Shown here: positions 34,059 through 42,604 of the stretch, piece by piece
Numbering within the stretch: the stretch's first letter is position 1
Layout of the letters: every line of letters starts with the position of its first letter
Source of the DNA: Bacteroidota bacterium
Lineage (GTDB): Bacteria; Bacteroidota; Bacteroidia; Chitinophagales; Saprospiraceae
Assembly (NCBI GenBank): GCA_019136675.1
Contig: JAGVTV010000055.1
Coordinates: 1-56,349, forward strand
Length of the DNA: 56,349 bases
Reading direction: 5' to 3'
Position numbers and translations under genes: made by a program
Notes under the pieces: generated by a model
Told to the model about the DNA's origin: nothing
Seen by the model: only the letters and a program-made list of their open reading frames with translations
Database searches by the model: none

Positions 34059-35501
34059 TTAAATTACAGGGAGTTCCCAACCTTTGCGGTTATCCCGGCC
34101 TACAAACTGATTTGCTTCATCAAAGTTGGTGATCTTCATGGAGGAACCGTCCCAGGTAAGCTTCTTTCTACCCGGATAGTCGTATCCGCCGTCTTTTCTC
34201 TTATGCCTCAGATTGTAACTTCTGATGGCAAGGTTGCCCATCAGCACTGTCTCTGTCATAGGGCCGGCGTAATCAAAGGACGAAGTGAGGGCCTTATGCT
34301 GCGGACTGTCAAAACCGGCTTTGCAGGCCTCTGTCCAGGCGTAGTTATGCCCGTATTCGGGAAGATTGGCGGGTGTCTTATCATCCTGGGTCATCTCAAT
34401 CTTAGCTCCGGCATTGGTATATACCCTTGGGTTGGTACCGTAAGTGCCGCAGGTCATTACACCCTTGCTGCCGACGATAATTACACCGTTTGACCCGTCT
34501 GAGTCGCCGGCATATTCGCCGGCAGGGATGAGATCGGGCTGAAAAGGCCTTATACCTCCGTCAGACCAGGTCATGTTAACCCGTGATTTGTTTTTAGCCG
34601 AGGGGCCAAACTTAAGTTTCACAATGGATGAAGGCGGGCAACCCTCAGGTATCCACTCCGGCGTCCAGTCTCTCGTATATACCGCACCTACGCTGCATTC
34701 CACCTCGGTGGGGTAGCCCAGGCCAAGGACTCTGTACGGGGCGTCAATAAGATGGCAGCCCATATCTCCCAGGGCACCTGTTCCGAAATTCCACCATCCC
34801 CGCCATTTGAAGGGGTGGTACGCCGGATTATAATCCACCCATTCGGCAGGGCCAATCCAGGATTCCCAGTCGATGTCCTGGGGTACGGTGTGTAAACCGG
34901 TGGGTACCGGGATACCCTGCGGCCAGACAGGCCTATTGGTCCATACGTGCACTTCGGCCACTTTGCCTATAAGTCCCTTGTCAAACCATTCTACCATCTT
35001 GTGTACTCCGGGATTTGAGGCTCCCTGATTTCCCATCTGAGTGACCACCCTGAATTTTTTTGCGGCAAGGGTCATCATCCTGGCTTCCCTGATATTGTGC
35101 GTAAGCGGCTTCTGTACATATACATGCTTGCCCAGCTGCATAGCTGTGATGGCCGCGACTGCGTGGGTATGGTCAGGTGTGGACACAGTAACTGCATCTA
35201 TGCCTTTTTCCTTTTCGAGCATCACCCTGAAGTCGGTATATTTTGTTGCCTTGGGGAATTTACTGACTACTCCCTCCATCCTTTTAAATTCGATATCACA
35301 CAATGCGACCACATTGTTTGTCCCGTTGTTCCATGCATTGATTATGTCTGAATGGCCTTTGCCCCCGCCTCCTATGGCTGCAATATTGAGTTTGTCGCTG
35401 GGTGGAATAAATCCCCTGCCAAGTACGTGTCTGGGCAGAATGTAAAAGGCTGTAGCTGCAATAGCTGACTTTTTGATAAATTCACGACGGTGCACAGGCA
35501 T
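34059..35501 (-). CDS. Tat-exported Gfo/Idh/MocA family oxidoreductase
   Basis: 480 residues. A twin-arginine signal starts the protein ('HRREFIKKSAIAATAF'). The Rossmann domain follows with 'KLNIAAIGGGGKGHSDI', 'VVALCDIE', 'GIDAVTVSTPDHTHAVAAI', and the catalytic-type 'GKHVYVQKPLTHNIREARMM' (EKP-like motif with Q for E). The C-terminal domain is rich in Trp and Gly ('WRGWWNFGTGALGDMGCHLI'). Such secreted, folded NAD(P)-binding oxidoreductases are common in Bacteroidota and Planctomycetes and act on sugars or their derivatives in the periplasm. The substrate is unknown. It appears monocistronic with a -7 box upstream. Confidence 0.9.
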   Translation of the reverse strand: MPVHRREFIKKSAIAATAFYILPRHVLGRGFIPPSDKLNIAAIGGGGKGHSDIINAWNNGTNNVVALCDIEFKRMEGVVSKFPKATKYTDFRVMLEKEKGIDAVTVSTPDHTHAVAAITAMQLGKHVYVQKPLTHNIREARMMTLAAKKFRVVTQMGNQGASNPGVHKMVEWFDKGLIGKVAEVHVWTNRPVWPQGIPVPTGLHTVPQDIDWESWIGPAEWVDYNPAYHPFKWRGWWNFGTGALGDMGCHLIDAPYRVLGLGYPTEVECSVGAVYTRDWTPEWIPEGCPPSSIVKLKFGPSAKNKSRVNMTWSDGGIRPFQPDLIPAGEYAGDSDGSNGVIIVGSKGVMTCGTYGTNPRVYTNAGAKIEMTQDDKTPANLPEYGHNYAWTEACKAGFDSPQHKALTSSFDYAGPMTETVLMGNLAIRSYNLRHKRKDGGYDYPGRKKLTWDGSSMKITNFDEANQFVGRDNRKGWELPVI

Positions 35502-35543
35502 GGTCTCTATGTTTTTAGGTTAATGTGGCAAACGTATACTTGG

Positions 35544-35551
35544 CAAATCTA
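35544..35551 (-). promoter_or_regulatory. Putative -7 promoter box for the Gfo/Idh/MocA gene
   Basis: The minus strand reads TAGATTTG (TAnnTTTG). A TTG is 25 bases upstream, slightly beyond the usual spacing. The gene's ATG is ~43 bases downstream. Confidence 0.4.
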
Positions 35552-35750
35552 AAAAAATATAATCATTCAGTTACATCAATTTTTAAATATCATGGATCTC
35601 AGCCTGTCTCAAGTTACAAATCGGTCCGGTTTTTGTACTTTTCTTACAGGACCAAAGGGATTTTATAACCATAGTTTTGGGCAACGAACAATCAAAACTC
35701 AATAGCAAATAACCACAAAAACAAAGATGGCCTAACCCAATTAATTGAAA

Positions 35751-36095
35751 ATGTCTGAATATCATGTATATGTCATAGAACTGAACAAGAGAGTATTTTC
35801 GGAAAACCGAAAATTCAGGGATGCCAATCCCCAGTTCAACGGAGTGCAGGAATGTCTTTACGTAGGTATGACAAGTAAAAACCCCAGGGAGCGTTTGGAA
35901 CAACACATGGGCACGGTTCTGAGTAAAAAAGGGGTAGACCTATCATCAGCTATTGTCAAAAAGTACGGCACTTTTCTGAGGCCAAGCCTTTACAGCCACA
36001 TAGAACCCCTGAGATCCAGGGAAGATGCCATGGCCGCAGAAAAAAAACTGGCCCTCCAGCTAAGAAGACAGAGGTATGCGGTATGGTTTGGCTAA
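35751..36095 (+). CDS. GIY-YIG-like domain protein, unknown role
   Basis: 114 residues from the ATG six bases inside a longer TTG frame. It opens 'YHVYVIELN' and later has 'ECLYVGMTSKNPRERLEQHM', which resembles the 'YVG.T...R...H' half of GIY-YIG nucleases. 'AEKKLALQLRRQ' could provide the catalytic Glu. The canonical first 'GIY' is replaced by 'VYV', and about 25 residues separate the two strands. It may be a small nuclease or an inactive relative. It lies 17 bases from the convergent caspase gene. Confidence 0.6.
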   Translation: MSEYHVYVIELNKRVFSENRKFRDANPQFNGVQECLYVGMTSKNPRERLEQHMGTVLSKKGVDLSSAIVKKYGTFLRPSLYSHIEPLRSREDAMAAEKKLALQLRRQRYAVWFG

Positions 36096-36112
36096 TACTG
36101 CCTTAATAATAA

Positions 36113-37825
36113 TTACCTGACCCACCCAACAGGCATATTGCGGTCAAAATCCCCTATGATAGATGGGTTTTGTGTATTGGCCGTGTATTCCCTGACATTG
36201 TTGTAGATATATTGGTACAATTCTTCAATGGTCAAAAGTTTGTCTCCACTGCTGTCGGCATATCCTTTTAGACCTTTAATCAGGAAATGTGAAAAGACGC
36301 CCTGCCTCAGACCGCCGTATTCAAGCGACACTTCCTCCTGTTTTGAAGATGTCATGATGGCCGTACCGCCATTGGCTGTATTGTAGGCGTTGTAAAAATT
36401 CTGGATCGCCACAGTCAGAGGAGTCCGTGCCGCTGCAATCATCGACCCGGAATGGCATGCATCAGTGATAAACAGCTTGTGTCTGGCCAGGGAGCGGTCC
36501 AGTTCGTCCAGGATTGTGCTGTAGGGAAGCTGATGATTACTTCCGTCAAAATCACTCGGCACATACGCTCCGTCAAGACCGTGACCTGAAAGGTATAGTA
36601 TGACCACATCATCAGCATCTGCACGGGATGACAGGCTTTCAAGCTCATCCAGGATGGTCCTTTTGGTGGCAGCATCATCTATCAGGATCTTGATGTTATC
36701 GTCCCTCAGTGCTCCTCCCTCCGGACTCTTGAAAAAGGCATAGAGCTGATAGGCATCATCGTCTGTATATTTGAGGGAAGGCATATGGTTGTAAGTAGCG
36801 ATTCCTACTATCAGGGCATAGATTTGGACCTTACCGTCAGCATCGCCCCTGGATGAAGTCTTTGTCTGGGTGGAGGCAGTCACGGGTGGGCTGCTCTCTT
36901 TTGCCACTGTGGTTTCAATGGCAACCTTCTTGACAGGTACTCCGTTGTCCCACACAGCTGCATATACCCTGCCAGAAGCAAAATGCATGGTGCCCCGACC
37001 ATGTGGAGAGTGGTTTTTCCATCCTCCTTCGTAATAGGATCCGTCAGCATAGTTACACCTTCCTGTTCCTGAGCCTTCGCCATCCACAAACTGGCCCGTA
37101 TAAACTGACCCGTCCAGATACCGGTAGGTTCCTGTTTCATTGTGACAATACAAGCTTGTACAATCCTTGAGATTACTACCAGCAGGTTTTATTTTTTCCT
37201 TGCTTTCTGCGACAGCAGTATGGTCGTTTTCACGATTAATATCCTTTTCGCTTGTGAGGATATTCATATCATAGGTGTGAACGGATTTCCTCCCGTTTTG
37301 AAACACCACTCCCTGGCCGTGTTTTTTATTTCTGACCCATGCACCGTCATAATAAGAGCCGTCCATCCTCAGGATCTTACCCCGGCCGTTAAACTGACCA
37401 TCCAGAAACTCACCGGTATACACATCACCATCAGAAAAACTATACACTCCGTAACCCGATGGTTTTCCATTGTTCCAGGAGCCTTCATAACGGTCCCCTT
37501 TCCGATAGGTCATGATGCCTTTACCGGATAATGTACCGTGCTCAAAATGGCCTGTGTATTCATCACCTCCGGCAAACCTGATATATCCCTCCCCGTTTTT
37601 CTCACCATTATGGAATTCACCGGTATAAACACTGCCGTCCCTGTGCAAATAAGTGCCTTGTCCGTGCGGTTTACCCTTGAAGAAGGTTCCGGTATATTTC
37701 GATCCGTCGGAGTACTTAAATGTCCCTTTACCATTGTAGCAGTTGCCTGAAATACACCCACCGTACACCGATGCTGACAGCAACAAAAAAAAGAATGAAA
37801 ATATTGCAACGACTCTACGATTCAT
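36113..37825 (-). CDS. Secreted MORN-repeat / caspase-like (C14) fusion protein
   Basis: 570 residues with a signal peptide ('RRVVAIFSFFFLLLSASVYG'). Eight MORN repeats follow: six in a row (~30-190; e.g. 'VYTGEFHNGEKNGEGYI', 'RYEGSWNNGKPSGYGVYSF') and two more after a spacer (~235-290). The C-terminal caspase domain (~332-570) starts 'YALIVGIATYNHMPSLKYTD' and has catalytic His415 in 'YLSGHGLDGAY' and Cys457 in 'ITDACHSGSM', so the dyad is intact. Caspase-family proteins cleave proteins after basic or acidic residues; the specificity here is unknown. Exported placement suggests work in the periplasm or outside the cell. Confidence 0.9.
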   Translation of the reverse strand: MNRRVVAIFSFFFLLLSASVYGGCISGNCYNGKGTFKYSDGSKYTGTFFKGKPHGQGTYLHRDGSVYTGEFHNGEKNGEGYIRFAGGDEYTGHFEHGTLSGKGIMTYRKGDRYEGSWNNGKPSGYGVYSFSDGDVYTGEFLDGQFNGRGKILRMDGSYYDGAWVRNKKHGQGVVFQNGRKSVHTYDMNILTSEKDINRENDHTAVAESKEKIKPAGSNLKDCTSLYCHNETGTYRYLDGSVYTGQFVDGEGSGTGRCNYADGSYYEGGWKNHSPHGRGTMHFASGRVYAAVWDNGVPVKKVAIETTVAKESSPPVTASTQTKTSSRGDADGKVQIYALIVGIATYNHMPSLKYTDDDAYQLYAFFKSPEGGALRDDNIKILIDDAATKRTILDELESLSSRADADDVVILYLSGHGLDGAYVPSDFDGSNHQLPYSTILDELDRSLARHKLFITDACHSGSMIAAARTPLTVAIQNFYNAYNTANGGTAIMTSSKQEEVSLEYGGLRQGVFSHFLIKGLKGYADSSGDKLLTIEELYQYIYNNVREYTANTQNPSIIGDFDRNMPVGWVR

Positions 37826-37890
37826 GCTTCGTATATTAAATATTTCAAATATTAAAGGGTAAAGATATACGGATTGACTTCATGGATGGT

Positions 37891-37898
37891 TACTTTTG
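37891..37898 (+). promoter_or_regulatory. Putative -7 promoter box for the DUF4920 lipoprotein
   Basis: TACTTTTG matches TAnnTTTG, 46 bases before the ATG. The nearest TTG upstream is only 14 bases away, so the -33 is poor. Confidence 0.4.
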
Positions 37899-37944
37899 CA
37901 TTAACTTTTTTATGACCTGATTTATTACCCAAACACACAAATTT

Positions 37945-38433
37945 ATGAACAAATTAACTTTACTCTTTTTTTCTTTGGCTATTGTATGGCTATCCTGTAA
38001 AAATGCCGGCACCTCAGCGGCTGATGCCAAAAATGACGGAATTCACTTTGGTGAAGTGATCGATACAGTCGGCATGATTCCTTACACTCAGCTACTGTCC
38101 AGGATGGCGGAAGCCGACTCTGTGGTGACTAAAGTTTATGGCAAAGTCTCCGGTGTCTGCCAGGCCAAAGGGTGCTGGATGAATATAGTGTCTGACGCTG
38201 ACACTTCAAAAACAGAAATGTTTGTCCAGTTTAAGGACTACGGATTTTTTATGCCCAAGGACCTGGCCGGCAAGGAAGTGGTCATGCAGGGCAAAGCATA
38301 CCGTGAAGTCACTTCGGTAGAAGATCTGAGACATTTTGCTGAAGATGAAGGTCTGAGCAAAGAGGAAATAGAAAAAATCACAGAGCCTAAAACCGAGTTA
38401 AAGTTTATGGCATCCGGAGTAATGATCAAATAG
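37945..38433 (+). CDS. DUF4920 domain lipoprotein
   Basis: 162 residues. The signal peptide 'MNKLTLLFFSLAIVWLSC' ends in a lipobox Cys. The domain carries 'HFGEVIDTVGMIPYTQLL', then 'VYGKVSGVCQAKGCWMNI' with the two conserved cysteines, and 'MFVQFKDYGFFMPKDLAGKE', which I recognise as DUF4920. The fold is OB-like and may bind a metal or small ligand through the Cys pair; function is not established. It ends 11 bases from the convergent galM gene. Confidence 0.85.
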   Translation: MNKLTLLFFSLAIVWLSCKNAGTSAADAKNDGIHFGEVIDTVGMIPYTQLLSRMAEADSVVTKVYGKVSGVCQAKGCWMNIVSDADTSKTEMFVQFKDYGFFMPKDLAGKEVVMQGKAYREVTSVEDLRHFAEDEGLSKEEIEKITEPKTELKFMASGVMIK

Positions 38434-38444
38434 ATCTCCTTCTG

Positions 38445-39500
38445 TCACATTGTTTCTGAGACATCCATACGGTAAATGGTTTTGCTCTTAAAAACATCTC
38501 CGGGTCTGAGCAGGGTGGATGGAAATCCGGGCTGGTTGGGGCTGTCAGGAAAATGCTGTGTCTCCAGACAAAAACCGGCATAGTCGTGGTAAGAGCCGTA
38601 CTTGCCTTGCACTCCGTTTAGCCAGTTGCCAGTGTAAAACTGTATGGCTGGCTGATCAGTGTACACCTGCAGTCTTCTCCCGCTACCAGGATGGTAAGCG
38701 GATGCAACGGGCGTTTCAAATTTATGCTCAGGAAGTACATAATTATGGTCAAACCCGTGTGCTACATTAAAGCAATCAGCCCCTGATTTCAGGCATTCAC
38801 CTATGATCCTGGCATGACTAACGTCAAGTGCAGTGCCTGCGACCGGACTTATTTTTCCGATAGGAATGAGGTCAGTGTCAGATTCGGTAACCGAGTCAGA
38901 AAGGATCCTGACCTCATGATCCAGAATGGTGCTGCCAATGACTCCGGACAGATTGAAATAGCAATGGTTGGTCAGATTGATGTGGGTGGCACGGTCCGTT
39001 CGGGCTTCATACTCTATGTGCAGATTTCCGGCTTCATCAAACGTATAATGTACTTTAATCCTGAGACTGCCGGGAAAGCCTTCCTCCATATGCGGACTTT
39101 CAGTGGTGAGTGTGAGGATGCCGAGATCATTTTCTTTTCTGGCGTCATACTGCCATACCTTGCGGTCCAGCCCTTCATTACCACCATGCAGATGGTGGGG
39201 AGGCAAGTTTGTATTAAGTTGATATTCGACCCCATCCAGGGTAAATTTGCCGTAAGCGATCCTGTTGGCATATCTGCCTACGATGGCCCCAAAGTACGGA
39301 TGACGCAACCTGTAGCCTGCCAGGTCCCTGCAACCGAGGAGCACGTCTTCCGCCACTCCCTTCCTGTCCGGGACCAGCCACTTGTGAATGATTCCCCCGT
39401 AATTTGTGATCTGAACCTCCTGCCCACCTTTGGACTGCATGACGATCAAAGCTACATTCGCACCACCCGCAGAGTCAAACTCCTGCACTGACAATTTCAT
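38445..39500 (-). CDS. galM: Aldose 1-epimerase (mutarotase)
   Basis: 351 residues, the standard length. Motifs in order: 'ITNYGGIIHKWLVPDRKG', 'GAIVGRYANRIAYGKF', 'HHLHGGNEGLDRKVW', the active-site 'INLTNHCYFNLSG' (His acid), and the late 'FCLETQHFPDSPNQP' with the catalytic Glu. It interconverts alpha and beta anomers of glucose and galactose. There is no obvious export signal, so it is probably cytoplasmic. No sugar-utilisation genes are adjacent. Confidence 0.95.
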   Translation of the reverse strand: MKLSVQEFDSAGGANVALIVMQSKGGQEVQITNYGGIIHKWLVPDRKGVAEDVLLGCRDLAGYRLRHPYFGAIVGRYANRIAYGKFTLDGVEYQLNTNLPPHHLHGGNEGLDRKVWQYDARKENDLGILTLTTESPHMEEGFPGSLRIKVHYTFDEAGNLHIEYEARTDRATHINLTNHCYFNLSGVIGSTILDHEVRILSDSVTESDTDLIPIGKISPVAGTALDVSHARIIGECLKSGADCFNVAHGFDHNYVLPEHKFETPVASAYHPGSGRRLQVYTDQPAIQFYTGNWLNGVQGKYGSYHDYAGFCLETQHFPDSPNQPGFPSTLLRPGDVFKSKTIYRMDVSETM

Positions 39501-39615
39501 ACAAAAAATATATTGTAAAATTTTTATATATATAAAAACGATTCATCCAGAGAACTCCGCTTTTAAACAACGTGTAAAAATATTGCCGAATGTATAAATT
39601 TTAACATTTTTTTAG

Positions 39616-39646
39616 TTGCTTTTCAACAATAATATTTTTATATTTG
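39616..39646 (+). promoter_or_regulatory. Bacteroidota promoter for the small T9SS protein
   Basis: TTG and TATATTTG are separated by 20 bases. The ATG lies 20 bases beyond the -7 box. Confidence 0.65.
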
Positions 39647-39665
39647 CAGCATTAAATTGAGTCTA

Positions 39666-40361
39666 ATGGTAAGAGGTTTACTTTTTTCATTGTTGTTGAT
39701 TTTTGCGGTAAGTGTCTCGGCACAGTTTGCCAGCAATCCTTCACCTGTTAATATCAGCACTCAACCCAATGGAGGTGAGGTAATTACAGATTTAGCTTTT
39801 AGTAAATCGGGGGATTCTACCTACACTATTTTCTGGAAACTGGATAAAAATCCGGCTACTTTTGACCCTGCCTGGGAGCTTTCCATCTGCGACCTGATCC
39901 AGTGTTATCTTCCGTTTGTCAATAGTTGCCCACCCAGTAAACCCAATTTGGTCAGTGCAAACAATTTTATGTTTCAGATCCATTTTAAAGCCAATGGTGC
40001 AGCCGGAAGTTCAGTTGTAGGCCTGAAGTTGTACGGGGACAAGAATTTTACGCAGGAATTGTACAGCACATCCATCAACATCAGCAGTTCACTTTCTTCC
40101 ACAAAAGATCCAAATATTGCCAATATAAAATTGTATCCAAACCCCGTGACCGACTATTTTCAGGTCACCAATGGCTACAATGTCAAGAAAGTGGTTATCT
40201 ACAATATCTTTGGCAAGGAAGTAAAGTCACTGTTCCATTACAACAATGCCCAGCATGAAGTCGCTGACCTTAAACCTGGCATGTACGTGATCAAGCTTCT
40301 TGACGACAAAAACAAGGTGATTAAATCCCTAAAACTCAACAAAGCCACAGGAGGAGCCTGA
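39666..40361 (+). CDS. Small T9SS type A cargo protein, unknown function
   Basis: 231 residues from 'MVRGLLFSLLLIFAVSVSAQ', a clear signal peptide; the preceding TTG is only 20 bases from the box and is not preferred. The middle ~120 residues form a beta-rich domain with paired Cys ('SICDLIQCYLPFVNSCPP') that I do not recognise. The last ~75 residues are a type A T9SS sorting domain ('IKLYPNPVTDYFQVTNGY', 'VVIYNIFGKEVKSL', 'LKPGMYVIKLLDDKNKVIKS'). It is exported across both membranes. It is monocistronic, with its own promoter and a strong terminator. Confidence 0.87.
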   Translation: MVRGLLFSLLLIFAVSVSAQFASNPSPVNISTQPNGGEVITDLAFSKSGDSTYTIFWKLDKNPATFDPAWELSICDLIQCYLPFVNSCPPSKPNLVSANNFMFQIHFKANGAAGSSVVGLKLYGDKNFTQELYSTSINISSSLSSTKDPNIANIKLYPNPVTDYFQVTNGYNVKKVVIYNIFGKEVKSLFHYNNAQHEVADLKPGMYVIKLLDDKNKVIKSLKLNKATGGA

Positions 40362-40377
40362 TCAGGCTTGCCTTAAC

Positions 40378-40420
40378 AAAAAAGGCTTTGTCTCTCAAGC
40401 GTGACAAAGCCTTTTTTTTT
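40378..40420 (+). terminator. Strong Rho-independent terminator (probably bidirectional)
   Basis: A 15-base stem (AAAAAAGGCTTTGTC with GACAAAGCCTTTTTT) has a 10-base loop and a long T tract. It separates the small T9SS protein from the convergent queD. Confidence 0.92.
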
Positions 40421-40432
40421 GTATGTATCTGC

Positions 40433-40840
40433 TCAGGCAGGATATTCGACAAAATTCCGGGGGGTCTCCCACAATCTTACCCGCACGTCATATCCGGCAG
40501 GAATTTTATTGCGGAGTAATCCATAAATGACGATGACAAGGTTTTCAGTGCTGGGAATCGTATTTCTGAATTCAATGGTGTCCAGATTCAGGTTTTTATG
40601 GTCAAAGCGATCTTCCACTTCCTCTTTTATAAGGTCTGCGAGTTTCTTCATATCGTAAACATATCCGGTCTCAGGATCTACCTCACCGGTAATCTTTACT
40701 TCCAGCTCGTAGTTGTGGCCATGATAGTTTGGATTATTGCACAGACCAAAAACTTCCCTGTTCCTTTCGTCAGACCATGAAGGGTTGTGCAATCTGTGGG
40801 CTGCATTGAAATGACCTTTTCTGAATACCGATACTCTCAT
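40433..40840 (-). CDS. queD: 6-carboxytetrahydropterin synthase / PTPS-family protein
   Basis: 135 residues. Zinc ligands are visible in 'KGHFNAAHRL' and 'YHGHNYELEV'. The catalytic Cys sits in 'VFGLCNNPNYHGH', a second His in 'DRFDHKNLNL', and the Glu in 'LWETPRNFVEY'. This fits QueD, which turns dihydroneopterin triphosphate into 6-carboxytetrahydropterin for queuosine, or the closely related 6-pyruvoyl-tetrahydropterin synthase. The other queuosine genes are not in the window, so the choice between these two is not settled. It is divergent from the glutathione peroxidase gene. Confidence 0.9.
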   Translation of the reverse strand: MRVSVFRKGHFNAAHRLHNPSWSDERNREVFGLCNNPNYHGHNYELEVKITGEVDPETGYVYDMKKLADLIKEEVEDRFDHKNLNLDTIEFRNTIPSTENLVIVIYGLLRNKIPAGYDVRVRLWETPRNFVEYPA

Positions 40841-40888
40841 GGTTTACCTTTACACGTAAACTGCGTAACAAATAGACGGAAGATATTG

Positions 40889-40919
40889 TTGTCCCACTGA
40901 TTTTTAAAAAGTAACTTTG
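40889..40919 (+). promoter_or_regulatory. Bacteroidota promoter for the glutathione peroxidase-holB operon
   Basis: TTG and TAACTTTG are separated by 20 bases. The GTG start is 20 bases past the -7 box, which supports that start. Confidence 0.65.
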
Positions 40920-40938
40920 TCACCACAAGAGAAATTAG

Positions 40939-41418
40939 GTGGCGGATTCAATTTACGATATCAGGATCAAAGGCATCAATGGCAAGGAGATCAGTATGCC
41001 GGACTTTAAGGGCAAAAAGCTCATGGTGGTCAATGTCGCCTCAGAATGCGGGCTGACCCCCCAATATGCAGCCCTTCAGGAACTCTATGATACTTATAAG
41101 GACACGATGGCTATTTTGGCATGCCCATGCAATGACTTCGGAGGCCAGGAACCTGATTCTGAAGAAAACATAGAAAAGTTTTGTTCTGTCAATTACGGAG
41201 TGACATTTACCGTGACACAAAAAGCAGGAGTAATCAATGACCCTCATCCCCTCTATCAATGGTTGACCCAAAAGGCAAAAAACGGGGTGGCTGATACGGA
41301 GGTCACATGGAATTTCCAGAAGTTTCTGATCGAGCCGGATGGTACATGGTTTAAGAGCATATCTCCTGTCAAATCTCCTGACTGTGATGATATCCTCCAA
41401 TGGCTTTCGCTACAGTAA
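40939..41418 (+). CDS. Glutathione peroxidase family (thiol peroxidase)
   Basis: 159 residues from a GTG. The peroxidatic Cys is in 'VVNVASECGLTPQY', the Gln in 'CNDFGGQEPDSEE', and the Trp-Asn pair in 'VTWNFQKFLIEPDG', completing the Cys-Gln-Trp-Asn tetrad. A Cys in 'LACPCNDFGG' replaces the usual Phe of 'FPCNQF'. It is a Cys (not selenocysteine) enzyme that most likely uses thioredoxin to reduce peroxides in the cytoplasm. It is followed 24 bases later by holB, probably on one transcript. Confidence 0.93.
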   Translation: MADSIYDIRIKGINGKEISMPDFKGKKLMVVNVASECGLTPQYAALQELYDTYKDTMAILACPCNDFGGQEPDSEENIEKFCSVNYGVTFTVTQKAGVINDPHPLYQWLTQKAKNGVADTEVTWNFQKFLIEPDGTWFKSISPVKSPDCDDILQWLSLQ

Positions 41419-41442
41419 GTAATCCAGCTTTAAATTTAACAA

Positions 41443-42570
41443 ATGCTGTTCAAAGACATTGAAGGAAAAGCTGAGGCAAAAAAAAGGCTTGTCAATCAGG
41501 TAGCCCGACAGAGGATACCCCACGCCCAGTTGTTTCTGGGAAGAGAGGGTGCGGGTGCTCTTCCTATGGCTCTTGCATTTGCATCGTATATACTATGCGA
41601 AAACAGGCAGGATGAGGATGCTTGCGGCCAATGCAATTCATGTCTCAAAACACATAAATTCATACATCCCGATCTCCATTTTTCCTTTCCTGTGGTTACT
41701 GCCCAAAACAAAAAGAGGTCAGATACTACTTCAGATGACTTCCTGCCTCTTTGGAGAAAAGCACTGGAGAACAACCCTTATTTTTCGCTCGGCGAGTGGC
41801 TGGTAGCTATGGATGCGGACAAGAGCCTTCCCAATATAAATGTGAAGGAAATAAACGAGATCATGCAAAGGCTCAATATGATGTCCTATGAGTCAGAATA
41901 TAAGATCCTTATCATGTGGCTGCCAGAATACCTCGGTGTGGAAGGCAACAGGCTGCTCAAACTTATTGAAGAACCCACAGACAATACCTTTTTGGTCCTC
42001 GTGGCCGAAAACCAGGATATGATTCTGCAGACTATACTCAGCAGGTGTCAGCTTACCGTCATACCCGCATTTGAAAGCCATGAGATTGCAAGTTACCTCA
42101 TCAACCATCTTAGCATGGGACAGGACCAGGCTATACAAATAGCCAATATGGCGGATGGCAACCTGAGTCTCGCCCTGAGCATAGGCAACAATGAAGCATC
42201 AGATTTTTCCGACATGTTTATTTCGTGGCTGCGGGTCGCTTTTAAGTCCGATCCGGTAGAGATCAATGCATGGATCAATGGCGTTGCCGAGCTTACAAAA
42301 GATGACCTGAAAAACTTTTTTGAATATGGCCTGCACTTCCTGCGGCAATTGATGCTTAGCAGCCTGTCTGATGACATACCACTGCAGCTAACCTCCAAGG
42401 AAAAAGAAGTAGCACAAAAGATGACTGCTCTGATAGATATGGAAAAAATGGAGATTATGGCAGGCATTCTGAATGACGCCATAGACATGGTAAACCGCAA
42501 CATCAATACCCGGATCATGCTGTTTTCTGACACACTGACCATAGGTGAGATGCTGCGTAATAAAACCTGA
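41443..42570 (+). CDS. holB: DNA polymerase III delta' subunit (clamp loader)
   Basis: 375 residues. The opening 'KRLVNQVARQRIPHAQLFLG' leads to a degenerate Walker A ('GREGAGALPMAL'). The zinc-binding loop has Cys in 'YILCENRQ' and 'ACGQCNSC'. The helicase-like 'LLKLIEEPTDNTFLVLVAEN' is followed by the clamp-loader SRC motif in 'TILSRCQLTVIP'. This is the delta' pattern (non-ATP-hydrolysing). It completes the clamp-loader ring that places the sliding clamp on DNA. Confidence 0.9.
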   Translation: MLFKDIEGKAEAKKRLVNQVARQRIPHAQLFLGREGAGALPMALAFASYILCENRQDEDACGQCNSCLKTHKFIHPDLHFSFPVVTAQNKKRSDTTSDDFLPLWRKALENNPYFSLGEWLVAMDADKSLPNINVKEINEIMQRLNMMSYESEYKILIMWLPEYLGVEGNRLLKLIEEPTDNTFLVLVAENQDMILQTILSRCQLTVIPAFESHEIASYLINHLSMGQDQAIQIANMADGNLSLALSIGNNEASDFSDMFISWLRVAFKSDPVEINAWINGVAELTKDDLKNFFEYGLHFLRQLMLSSLSDDIPLQLTSKEKEVAQKMTALIDMEKMEIMAGILNDAIDMVNRNINTRIMLFSDTLTIGEMLRNKT

Positions 42571-42604
42571 CGGCTGTTTTTTCGATTTTTACATCAGATA
42601 CAAT

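Noticed and set aside
38814-39491. A 225-codon plus-strand frame opposite galM, and a similar 226-codon frame opposite fbp
   Set aside because: Both are mirror frames of strongly conserved enzymes, with no recognisable domain or start context.
40355-40368. Perfect 14-base palindrome AGCCTGATCAGGCT spanning a stop codon
   Set aside because: It overlaps the end of the small T9SS gene, and a much stronger terminator follows within 10 bases. A separate operator role has no support.
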